A stretch of DNA of 64,000 nt from Alishewanella jeotgali KCTC 22429. GTDB lineage: Bacteria; Pseudomonadota; Gammaproteobacteria; Enterobacterales; Alteromonadaceae. The stretch lies in the NCBI RefSeq assembly GCF_000245735.1, contig NZ_AHTH01000049.1, positions 1 through 64,000 of the forward strand, in the 5' to 3' direction. Within the stretch, counting starts at the first letter, position 1. Every line of letters begins with the position of its first letter. The notes below the pieces were generated by a model. That model did no database searches. It had not been told where the DNA came from and saw only the letters and a program-made list of their open reading frames with translations. The position numbers and the translations under genes are program-made. This document shows positions 52,924 through 60,568 of this stretch, in pieces.

Positions 52924-53780
52924 TTGTATGCTCCTTTATCGCTGGCAGGGACGTTTTTCACTTCAGCCAGCGCATTGTGGGTTAACCCTGCGGCTTGCCG
53001 TCGGGCAAATTGTTTGATGGTCGTCAGTTGTTTGCGTAGTGCTTTATCCAGTAAGGCTGGCAGCAGCGCATTGAGCCGGATAAACAGTCGCTCCGGCATA
53101 CCAAGGTTCTGATCCTGCATCTGTTTTGCGATTAACTGGTTTAGAATTTGGGATGCAACCCACTCAGGCTGATCGGTTTTGCTACCCAGCGCCTGATTCA
53201 GCTGCTGTGCTGCCAGGGTGTTCATACTGGTTTGGGTAGCCCGGGGTGCGATATAGCAAAATTGCAGGGCGGTATCGGCCATTTCCCGGCGCAGCGCCTG
53301 CACAAAATGCTTTAGCGCGGCTTTGCTGGCACCATAGGCGGCATAGCCCGGATAGCCGATAGCACCCAGTGTCGAGCCAACATAAACTAAGCGCCCCTGT
53401 GGTGTCAGCCGGGGTAGCAGGGCGCGGGTGAGTAGTATAGGCAGCAGCGTGTTTAGTGCAAATAGCCGGTGTATCGCTGTTGGATCCTGCTGTTCAAACA
53501 ACGCAAAATCGTTATAACCTGCAGCGAAGATCACGCCATCCAGCTTGTCGGGTAGTGCCAGCAGTAAATGCTCGCGACCCGAAGCATCACTAAGATCGGC
53601 GGCCACACACTGGGTTTTAGTGGCCAGTTGCGTTGCTAACCGCTGCAGGGGGACGAGATTGCGCCCGCTAATAATCAGGTTCGCGCCCTGTGCCGCGAGT
53701 TGCTTCGCCAGTGCGGCACCAATACCGCCACTGGCACCGAGTAGCAGTAGTGTTTGGCCCTGTAGGGCAGCGGCGCTCAT
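52920..53780 (-). CDS. Short-chain dehydrogenase/reductase (SDR)
   Basis: 286 residues. NAD(P)-binding LLLGASGGIGAALAKQLAAQ (about 10-30; GxxGGIG), a downstream Arg at the end of strand 2 (ISGRNLV, favouring NADP), Ser in YVGSTLGAIG and the catalytic YGASK. The C-terminal region (FIRLNALLPALLDKALRKQL) is amphipathic and resembles membrane-associated SDRs that act on lipids. It probably reduces a keto group, or oxidises a hydroxyl, on the operon's product. Overlaps the genes on both sides by four bases. Confidence 0.9.
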   Translation of the reverse strand: MSAAALQGQTLLLLGASGGIGAALAKQLAAQGANLIISGRNLVPLQRLATQLATKTQCVAADLSDASGREHLLLALPDKLDGVIFAAGYNDFALFEQQDPTAIHRLFALNTLLPILLTRALLPRLTPQGRLVYVGSTLGAIGYPGYAAYGASKAALKHFVQALRREMADTALQFCYIAPRATQTSMNTLAAQQLNQALGSKTDQPEWVASQILNQLIAKQMQDQNLGMPERLFIRLNALLPALLDKALRKQLTTIKQFARRQAAGLTHNALAEVKNVPASDKGAYK

Positions 53781-54451
53781 GCCGCCACCTTAGCCGCAGG
53801 TGCGGCTTCAATACTGCGGAAGATATTGCCATACAGCTGATAGAACACTTTAGCGGCATGCTCAATCGCTTGCTGATCGGTTGCATCGCTAATGGTGTCC
53901 ATTAGTTTTTCAAAAAAGCTCAGATGTTCAATATCCAAACTGCCGTGCGAGCGTAAATAACTAAAGGCTTTGTTGGGTAACTGTAGCTGCTGCTGAATAA
54001 TCTCAGCGGCACCGGTGGCGAGGTTAACGCTGGTGCCTTCCAGTACCAACACCATGCCAAAGAACGCCAGCGGGTTGCCTCGCAGCACAGTGTCATAGGC
54101 GTAGGCAACCATCAGTTCGGTAGCAAGGCGCGGTGTGCCGTGGCGTACTTGCTCTTTGTCGGCGCCGGTCGCTGCAAGATCATTCAGCACCCATTCCTGA
54201 TGACCCAGCTCTTCTTCGATATATTCAGCAATGGCTTCGCGGTAATATTCCTGGGCACTGCTTAGCCTGCTGCCAACAGCCATCAGCAATGGCACTGTGT
54301 GCTTAACATGATGGTAAGCTTCCGTTAGAAACGCCTGATACTCGGCGAGCGTAAAGCTTTGTTGCTTAAGGCAGCGCTGGATCAGCGGTGCACTTAACAA
54401 ATACTCGCGTTCGGCCTGGGTTTGCTCAATTAATTGCTGATAAAAGCTCAT
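53777..54451 (-). CDS. TenA/heme-oxygenase-like diiron oxidase-family protein
   Basis: 224 residues, all helical. It has the heme-oxygenase-like fold pattern of the iron-containing redox enzyme family (HDO; UndA-like, Haem_oxygenas_2) with candidate metal ligands in order: AYHHVKHTVPLL, EYIEEELGHQEW (E and H), VLVLEGTS (E) and SLDIEHLSFFE (D/E and H). It lacks the Cys and active-site pattern of the thiaminase TenA. HDO enzymes cut or oxidise small acids and amino acids with oxygen. Overlaps the ligase gene by 26 bases and the SDR gene by four. Confidence 0.82.
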   Translation of the reverse strand: MSFYQQLIEQTQAEREYLLSAPLIQRCLKQQSFTLAEYQAFLTEAYHHVKHTVPLLMAVGSRLSSAQEYYREAIAEYIEEELGHQEWVLNDLAATGADKEQVRHGTPRLATELMVAYAYDTVLRGNPLAFFGMVLVLEGTSVNLATGAAEIIQQQLQLPNKAFSYLRSHGSLDIEHLSFFEKLMDTISDATDQQAIEHAAKVFYQLYGNIFRSIEAAPAAKVAA

Positions 54452-55979
54452 CGCGATGCTCCTGGTTTAGCGGCACAAGCACTGGCTCTGCCGTTGTTGG
54501 GGTAAGGTGGTAAAGTTGCTCAATAGGTTGTTGGTACCGCGCCAGAATATGTTGGCGGCGCAGCCGGCTGTTATCGGTAAGTTGCTGGTTTTGACTGCTA
54601 AAGGGTTCATTTAGCAGCAAGACGGTACGAATTTGCGCATAATCCGGGAGCCGGGCGTTAAGTGCCTGTAGCTGGGCGCTAAGCTCGGTCAACTGCCTGG
54701 CCGATCTCGGCACTATCAGTGCACTTAGCCAGGGCTTGGCATCACCGCATACCATGGCCTGAGCGATCGACGGGCAAAGTTGTAGCTCAGCTTCCAGCCA
54801 TTCTGGCGAGATATTTCGGCCAAAGCTGCTGATCAACAGTTGTTTGCTGCGCCCGTCAATGTTCAGATAGCCGTCACCGTCCTGTTGCCCCAAATCGCCG
54901 GTCGCTAACCAAGAGTCGGCGTCGCGTGCGGCTTCGCCTAAATAGCCGGCATAGAGCTGACCTTTTACTTCAATCTGGCCCGCGTTAATCCGCAGTTGTA
55001 TATGAGGTAGCGCTTTGCCGACGCTACCGGGCTGATTCGCCGCAGGTAAGTTTAAAGCCACCACTGAGCCAGCTTCGGATAAACCGTAGCCCTGATAGAC
55101 AGGTAGCCCCAGCTGTGCGGCCTGTGCCAGTAATGCCGGAGCGCAATGAGCACCACCAACGGCAATAAAACGAAAGCTGGCTGCCAGTGCCGGTTGCTGC
55201 TGGCAAATCAACAGCAGCGCTTGCAGCAACTGTGGTGTAAGGATCAGGCTGTGCGGCTGGTAATGCGCCAGGCTTTGTGCCAATTGCGCTAAATCGAGCT
55301 TTGAACTTCCGCTCAAACCGCTTTGCGATTCGTTCAGCACAATAATTTGCTGCCCCAGAGCCAGTGGTAAATACACACCGGCCTGATTTTCCAACAGGGT
55401 AGATAAGGGCAGCAGAGAGTAATGTCGCAGTTGTTGCTGTTGTGCCTCAGCACTAAATTCTGCGCCTAGTGCTTTAACTAAGCCGGCTAAGGTCGCCGCC
55501 TGCTGTGCCCAGCTTAAACATACGCCTTTCGGGCTGCCGGTAGTGCCAGAGGTAAAGGTGACTTTACCGCTCAAGAACGGAAAGCTTGGTATTGAGTGAG
55601 TGCCTGCTGGCGGCATCTGCCGATACCATAAACCCGGCACTGCGCTGGCTATGCTGCCGGCAAGTGGCTCGGTCTCCAGTACGATCTCGATCGCGGCGGT
55701 ATCAAGGATATAGGCTTGCTGCGCGGCTGAGAAAAAACGTGGTAGTGGAACACAAATTTTGTCGCTCACGGCCAGCGCTAAATCGGCAATAATCCAGCTG
55801 ATGCTGTTCGGGCCGCTAATGGCAAAGCGCTGTGCCGGCAGTTGTTGTAGCCAGTTGGCCAGTTGTGATACCTGTGCAGCGAGTTGCTGATAACTCAGGC
55901 TGTGTTGACCGTCAGTTAACGCCGGGCGGTCGGCAAACTGGCGCAGGCTAGGAAAATCCAAAGGTACTGACTTAGCCAT
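54426..55979 (-). CDS. AMP-binding acyl/aryl-acid ligase (ANL family)
   Basis: 517 residues. Motifs: VTFTSGTTGSPKGVCLSW (P-loop, about 138-155), GYGLSEAGSVVALN, ATGDLGQQDGDGYLNIDGRS (hinge Asp region) and FGRNISPEWLEAEL. It activates a carboxylic acid as the adenylate. The C-terminal LTDNSRLRR, at the place where long-chain acyl-CoA synthetases have a catalytic Lys (LTPTxKLKR), has Arg instead, so thioester or adenylation chemistry may be altered. No carrier-protein domain. Overlaps both neighbouring genes. Confidence 0.9.
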   Translation of the reverse strand: MAKSVPLDFPSLRQFADRPALTDGQHSLSYQQLAAQVSQLANWLQQLPAQRFAISGPNSISWIIADLALAVSDKICVPLPRFFSAAQQAYILDTAAIEIVLETEPLAGSIASAVPGLWYRQMPPAGTHSIPSFPFLSGKVTFTSGTTGSPKGVCLSWAQQAATLAGLVKALGAEFSAEAQQQQLRHYSLLPLSTLLENQAGVYLPLALGQQIIVLNESQSGLSGSSKLDLAQLAQSLAHYQPHSLILTPQLLQALLLICQQQPALAASFRFIAVGGAHCAPALLAQAAQLGLPVYQGYGLSEAGSVVALNLPAANQPGSVGKALPHIQLRINAGQIEVKGQLYAGYLGEAARDADSWLATGDLGQQDGDGYLNIDGRSKQLLISSFGRNISPEWLEAELQLCPSIAQAMVCGDAKPWLSALIVPRSARQLTELSAQLQALNARLPDYAQIRTVLLLNEPFSSQNQQLTDNSRLRRQHILARYQQPIEQLYHLTPTTAEPVLVPLNQEHRDELLSAIN

Positions 55980-56685
55980 GACCAGCCTCCGTTAGCCGCG
56001 CCAATTGCGGTTGCAGCTCAGTCAGCTGTGGAGCCAATAACTGCTGTAACAACTGATAGCGCGGCAAACGCCGGGCGCTGGTAATGGCCGGTAAGGCCAT
56101 ACCTGCCATCACTTGCGGGTGTTTTTGGTAGTACGCGCCCCAGACTTGGGGATGCTGCAGCTTATCGGCATTGGCTGCGGCTAACAGTATCGGTTGATAA
56201 TGTAGCTTGCTTAACAGCGATTGCACTTCATCAGTTGCGGTAAAGGTTACCCAGCGAAAGCGGCTAGCGGCAATCAGTTCACTTAAGGCAACCATCAGTA
56301 ACAAACTGCTACCGGCGCGTGCCGATACCAGATTGCCGATTTCCAGAATTTGCCCGCGTTTTACCTCTTGCCCGGATTGTTCTGACAGCAGCTGTTCAAT
56401 CGGCTGTGGCAGATATTGCTCCAGAAACAGCGGGCCCTGCGTTGCGGCCTGTACCCCGACCGCTGCGGTCAGGGTTCCGGCGCAGCGTAAACTTAGCAAT
56501 TGTGGCAGAAAGTAGCGGATTTCGGCCTGATGCTTGCGCTGAAACTCGCGGGCGATAAGGGTTTCTACTTCAGCGCGGCCATCGGCTTGTCTTGCCAGCA
56601 AAGTCAGTTTACTGGTCATATTTCCCAGGCTACACAGCAGCGGTATAGCGGTAGCGGGTGGTGCCAGTAATAAGGGTTCAGACAT
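55972..56685 (-). CDS. Thermostable hemolysin family protein (T_hemolysin)
   Basis: 237 residues. The core (about 30-185) matches PF12261, first named from the Vibrio delta-VPH hemolysin: VETLIAREFQRKHQAEIRYF, FLPQLLSLR, LFLEQYLPQPIEQLLS and ILEIGNLVSARAGSSLLLMV. The arrangement resembles a GNAT/autoinducer-synthase fold, so an acyl- or aminoacyl-transfer role fits better than pore formation. It is the first gene of the operon, with a PmrA/QseB-type promoter 47 bases upstream, and overlaps the ligase gene by eight bases. Confidence 0.85.
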   Translation of the reverse strand: MSEPLLLAPPATAIPLLCSLGNMTSKLTLLARQADGRAEVETLIAREFQRKHQAEIRYFLPQLLSLRCAGTLTAAVGVQAATQGPLFLEQYLPQPIEQLLSEQSGQEVKRGQILEIGNLVSARAGSSLLLMVALSELIAASRFRWVTFTATDEVQSLLSKLHYQPILLAAANADKLQHPQVWGAYYQKHPQVMAGMALPAITSARRLPRYQLLQQLLAPQLTELQPQLARLTEAGHG

Positions 56686-56715
56686 AAGACGCTCCGGTTT
56701 AACCTCGATGCTGGC

Positions 56716-56748
56716 AGGTTAGGTGGCGAAGCTTAAGAAAACATTAAG
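56716..56748 (-). promoter_or_regulatory. PmrA/QseB-type promoter of the five-gene operon
   Basis: On the minus strand: CTTAAT-GTTTT-CTTAAG (56748-56732), then exactly ten bases, then TAACCT (56721-56716) as -10. Same layout as both promoters at 50106-50154. The box ends 46 bases from the first ATG, against 45 for the LTA-synthase-family gene. Confidence 0.8.
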
Positions 56749-56834
56749 CAGCAAAAATGCTGAAAAATTATTTCGGTGTTGATGAAGATCAGGGGAGTAG
56801 GTGTGGCGAGATATAGGTTGTGTCGGCAAAGCAA

Positions 56835-56854
56835 GCGGGTAGCAGACTACCCGC
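56835..56854 (-). terminator. Terminator hairpin of the porin gene
   Basis: GCGGGTAG (56835-56842), loop CAGA, CTACCCGC (56847-56854), just past the original porin stop codon on the minus strand. Confidence 0.65.
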
Positions 56855-56861
56855 ACTGAGC

Positions 56862-56987
56862 TTAGAAGCGGTAGATAATCCCCAGCGATAAGCCGGTGCT
56901 ATCTTCACCGGCGATCGCCGGTAACTGAGTGCCGCGGCCGCCGCCAGAGATGCGGAAGGCGGCATTGTCATCATTACTGGTGATACC
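56862..56987 (-). pseudogene. C-terminal fragment of the interrupted porin
   Basis: Forty-one codons and a stop, reading GITSNDDNAAFRISG at its start and GLSLGIIYRF at its end, with the terminal Phe required for outer-membrane insertion. It is in the frame of the N-terminal part at 58322-59212 once the IS10-like element and one copy of the 9-bp duplication are removed, giving a 338-residue porin. In the present state it is not translated from its own start. Confidence 0.9.
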
Positions 56988-56996
56988 GTAAACAGC

Positions 56997-58321
56997 CTGA
57001 GGGATCCCCACAAATTGCTCCCCCATATTATCCACACTCTATCAGATCGTCCGGTGTCCAGCACCACTGAGCTATCCACTGCAAAATTTGCTTTAGCCCT
57101 TGCTGATAATATCGCCTACTTATATTAAGCTTTTGCTCTTTACAGAGCAGTATCCCAAGGGAACAAAGAGCGAGCACTCGTCTATGCTTAACGGTATTTG
57201 CCTGATAACGTCGTTGTAAGCCAGCCTTCTCACCCGCACTGCCAAGCAGGTAATGAAACCAGTTAGCCAGGGCTGCCAAGAGCAGTAAGATCTCCAAGCG
57301 TGATTTCTTGCGAGTACCATGTAGATCGCTACCTAACCCGTAACGGTGACTTTTTTGATCCCGGAAGCTTTCTTCTATCTGCATTCGGCAGCTATAGCAT
57401 TTGGCAATTTTCTCGGCATATCCATGACTTTCTGGTAAAGAGGAAACTAATAGCCAAGGCTCTTTGTATTGCCTGTTTTTATCTCTTTTCAATAACTTGT
57501 AACCTTTTCCAACCAAAACAGCTTGTGTTTCATAGCTCTGAGATTGGGTGAGTAAGATGTTGCCGACATGCTTGGGCTTGGCTTTGGCCTTACGATAAAA
57601 TTGGTTAACAGTGATAAACTCTTCCTGCTCTGCCACTTTCAGCTTCACATTCCCTCTGACTCTGGCGACATAATGCCAGCCGAATTCGCGTACTTGTTTT
57701 AACCAAGGCACTTTAAATCCGGCGTCTGTCACGATAATTGGCTTGCAGCCTTCTGGTAACATAGCTTTAAGTTGTTCTAAGAATGCCTGATGCAAACGGG
57801 GGCTGGTGTACTCTTCTTCAGCAGCGATTTTTTGCAACAACGTTAATGCTCTGCCGTCCGCAGCAATACTCGCTCGTAAAATAAAGTGACGCTTGGCGGT
57901 ATCCGCATTACTCCAATCGACTAAAATCGTTGGATGGGAATGGGGGGTTACAACAGAAGCAGTCAACGCGGCATAAATCAATGGTAGCTCTCGTTGCAGA
58001 TTGGCATTATTGAGTAATCTGTCGGCTCGCTTGATGCTGATTTTGTCTGAGGGCCCTGGCATAGCGCGACCAATTGCTGTAACGGTGCAACGAGCGTCTT
58101 TAGCAAGAGCAGTAACCGCATCTAACAAGACAGAAAATCTGGCTTTATGCATGGTTTTTGGGGTGACAAATCGGAGGAAATCAGCGAGCATAGTTTTAAC
58201 ATTCATGGCGAGCATCCGCGGTGTGGGATTTTTGGCGAATGATCAGATCGGGAACCGCCATGAATGTTCCCTAATTACCTAAATTTTTATTTTAACTACA
58301 AAATTTCTGGGGATACCTCAG
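56997..58321 (-). mobile_element. IS10-like (IS4 family) insertion sequence, 1325 bp
   Basis: The ends read inward CTGAGGGATCCCCACAAATT at the left and CTGAGGTATCCCCAGAAATT at the right: imperfect inverted repeats, close to the IS10 end CTGAGAGATCCCC. Length is close to IS10 (1329 bp). One intact transposase gene lies on the minus strand, the same direction as the porin it interrupts. With a perfect 9-bp duplication the insertion looks recent and could revert by precise excision. Confidence 0.95.
57028..58206 (-). CDS. IS4 family transposase, IS10-like
   Basis: About 392 residues from ATG 58206; an in-frame ATG at 58215 adds three. With this start the catalytic residues are D97 (ILVDWSNAD), D161 (IIVTDAGFKVPW) and E278. 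D97 and D161 have the same numbers as in IS10 transposase. The Y-x2-R-x3-E-x6-K signature is YSCRMQIEESFRDQK. YQANTVKHRRVLAL near the C-terminus also matches IS10. It moves the element by cut and paste. No frame break, so likely active. Confidence 0.95.
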   Translation of the reverse strand: MNVKTMLADFLRFVTPKTMHKARFSVLLDAVTALAKDARCTVTAIGRAMPGPSDKISIKRADRLLNNANLQRELPLIYAALTASVVTPHSHPTILVDWSNADTAKRHFILRASIAADGRALTLLQKIAAEEEYTSPRLHQAFLEQLKAMLPEGCKPIIVTDAGFKVPWLKQVREFGWHYVARVRGNVKLKVAEQEEFITVNQFYRKAKAKPKHVGNILLTQSQSYETQAVLVGKGYKLLKRDKNRQYKEPWLLVSSLPESHGYAEKIAKCYSCRMQIEESFRDQKSHRYGLGSDLHGTRKKSRLEILLLLAALANWFHYLLGSAGEKAGLQRRYQANTVKHRRVLALCSLGILLCKEQKLNISRRYYQQGLKQILQWIAQWCWTPDDLIECG

Positions 58322-59212
58322 GTAAACAGCATAAAGCACTAACTCACGGCCAAAATTACGGTCTACACCCACAGCGAATAACGTTGCGCCGCTGTCTGCC
58401 GTATCGTTGTCGCCGGTTTGATAAACCTGGCCGCGCCAGACATAGTTACCTTGCTTGTAGCTGGCACCAACACCATAAACATTGCGGTCGCCACCCGGAA
58501 TATCCTTGGCGCTTTGCCACAATGTCGTCAGGCGGATGGCATCCGTAATATCATAGTAAGCACCCAGGCGGATCGCCTGCGGATCTAAACCATCAGTGCC
58601 TTCAAAACGCTCAAAGGCCGCAGCTAAATAAATGCCTTTTTGCTCATAGGTAATGGAGCTGCTGTAAGACTCGCGCAGATTATCTACGGTAGCGCCGGTA
58701 TTGTTATGCGGCGTATAGTGAAAGGCAAAGGTCAGGTTATTGACGGTCGGGCTTTGATAAGCCACACCATTTTTAAAGCGCTCGTCAAACACATTACCAA
58801 TGGTTCCGCCACTAACCCGGCTGACGTTACGGATATCACCCACCCGATCACCAAACTGATCGACCTTACCGCGCAATACTTTTAGCGGTGTATCGAACTG
58901 ACCAATTTTTACTGTACCAAAATCGCCACGCAGGCCGACAAAAGAATCGCGATCGGCAAAGCTACCGGCACCCTCATCGATACGAATGGTTTGTTCCAGC
59001 TGCACAAAGGCTTCTAAGTCCCCTTCCAGTTTGGTACTGGCACGAAACCCCAACCGGCTGGCGTTACTGGAAACGTTGGTGCCGCTGTCGACGCCATTAT
59101 CCAAGCGGTCCAGCGAGAGATGCGCCAGACCATAGATTTCGACGTTATTGGCCTGAACAGTGCCCACAGCCAGCAAGGATGCGGCCAGTAGAGAGAGATT
59201 AAATAGTTTCAT
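58322..59212 (-). pseudogene. N-terminal part of a Gram-negative porin, interrupted by IS10-like element
   Basis: 297 codons from ATG 59212: signal peptide (LSLLAASLLAVGTVQA), then NNVEIYGLAHLSLDRLDNG, GFRASTKLEGDLEAFVQLEQ, the loop-3 region RNVSRVSGG, and beta strands to FGRELVLYAVY. It belongs to the general diffusion porins of the OmpC/Porin_4 group. Translation continues nine codons into the IS and stops at 58292, so the product lacks the last strand and the terminal Phe and should be degraded. The start at 59260 is too far upstream of the signal peptide. Confidence 0.92.
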
Positions 59213-59467
59213 CTGTGTTTTCCGGATTGAGATTGTGATTAACGGCTCCACCGTTGTCATAATACTGTAATACGCTTTTGTGTGAGTGAAAAGCGGACTC
59301 GTCAGTGATTTAGGAATAACTTATAACAGTAAGATGGAGCTATTTATTCCTTTTGGCTATATCAGCATTGAAAATGTGATTTTAAAGTTATCCAAAAGCA
59401 TTGCTATGATCCAGATTAGATTTTCGGTGAAAAATAACACAGCTTTGCTTAAGCAAAGAGGACAGTC
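59213..59467. other. Divergent promoter region of porin and cysA
   Basis: 255 bases, AT-rich, without a coding frame I trust. It must hold both promoters. I recognise no clear CysB, OmpR or other operator. Confidence 0.4.
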
Positions 59468-60532
59468 ATGAGCATTTGTATTGAGCAGGTTCGGAAAAGC
59501 TTTGGCAATTTTGTGGCGCTGGACAACGTTAATTTAAATATAAAAACCGGTGAGCTTACCGCTTTACTGGGGCCATCCGGCTCGGGTAAAACCACCTTGC
59601 TGCGGATTATTGCCGGGCTGGAACAAGCGGACAGTGGCATTATCCGCTTTAATAGCGAAGATATTACCGGTCAGCATGTCTCCGAGCGCGGTGTCGGTTT
59701 TGTGTTTCAGCACTATGCGTTGTTTAAGCATATGACGGTGTTTGAAAACGTGGCGTACGGCTTAACGGTTAAACCAAAAAAATTCCGCCCCTCGAAGGCG
59801 GAGATCGCCAAAAAAGTGAACAATCTTCTGGAGTTAGTGCAGCTGGGCTGGACAGCCGATCGTTATCCGTCACAGCTCTCGGGCGGACAACGGCAGCGAA
59901 TTGCGCTGGCCCGGGCTCTGGCAGTTGAACCGAAAATGTTATTGTTGGATGAACCGTTCGGTGCGCTGGATGCCAAGGTGCGCGCTGAGCTGCGCCGTTG
60001 GTTGCGCCGCTTGCATGATGAAATTCATGTCACCAGTGTTTTTGTTACCCACGATCAGGAAGAAGCGCTGGAAGTGGCTGATCGTATCGTGGTGATGAAC
60101 AAAGGCCGCATTGAGCAGGAAGGTACGCCGGAGCAGGTGTATGACAACCCGGCCAATCCCTTTGTGTATGAGTTTTTAGGTAATGTAAATCTGTTTCATG
60201 CCCGGGTAAAACAAGGCCAGAGCAGTATCGGACAGTTAAGGGTGCCGTCACCGGAATATACCAACAGCGAAGAGCAAGACGGCCTGGCCTATGTGCGGCC
60301 GCATGAAATTGATGTCTTTAACCTGCCACAGCCCGATGCCATTAAAGTAAAACTGGATCTGGTGACCATTGTTGGTCCGTCAGTGCGGTTGGAAGTGCTG
60401 GCTGAATCCGATCAACAGCTGATTCACGTTGAACTGCCGAAAGAGCAGTTTAAGCAACTAAACCTGAAGCAGGGCGAACAAGCCTGGATCCTGCCACGTT
60501 ATAGCAAGGTGTTTTTAGGGGAAGGGATCTAA
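59468..60532 (+). CDS. cysA: Sulfate/thiosulfate ABC transporter ATPase CysA
   Basis: 354 residues. Walker [20 protein letters not shown]-loop [23 protein letters not shown] signature [15 protein letters not shown], Walker [21 protein letters not shown] and H-loop [15 protein letters not shown]. The C-terminal regulatory domain (about 240-354; [29 protein letters not shown]) is CysA-like. It powers sulfate/thiosulfate import with CysT, CysW and a binding protein, none of which is in this window. It stands alone, ended by a strong terminator. Confidence 0.93.
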   Translation: MSICIEQVRKSFGNFVALDNVNLNIKTGELTALLGPSGSGKTTLLRIIAGLEQADSGIIRFNSEDITGQHVSERGVGFVFQHYALFKHMTVFENVAYGLTVKPKKFRPSKAEIAKKVNNLLELVQLGWTADRYPSQLSGGQRQRIALARALAVEPKMLLLDEPFGALDAKVRAELRRWLRRLHDEIHVTSVFVTHDQEEALEVADRIVVMNKGRIEQEGTPEQVYDNPANPFVYEFLGNVNLFHARVKQGQSSIGQLRVPSPEYTNSEEQDGLAYVRPHEIDVFNLPQPDAIKVKLDLVTIVGPSVRLEVLAESDQQLIHVELPKEQFKQLNLKQGEQAWILPRYSKVFLGEGI

Positions 60533-60559
60533 GCGGGCTGGCAAAGCCCGCTATATTTT
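60532..60559 (+). terminator. Rho-independent terminator of cysA
   Basis: AGCGGGCT (60532-60539), loop GGCAA, AGCCCGCT (60545-60552), then TATATTTT. It starts at the last base of the stop codon and may also serve the converging antiporter gene. Confidence 0.85.
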
Positions 60560-60568
60560 GCTGACAGG

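Larger units (their letters stand above)
56988..58330. repeat. 9-bp target duplication flanking the IS10-like element
   Basis: GTAAACAGC occurs at 56988-56996 and at 58322-58330, immediately outside the element ends. Nine bases is the duplication length made by IS10 and its relatives. Confidence 0.95.

Noticed and set aside
56789..57079. 96-residue minus-strand frame across the left IS10-like end
   Set aside because: It is out of frame with the porin remnant and the transposase and crosses the insertion junction; the real content is the porin C-terminus in another frame.
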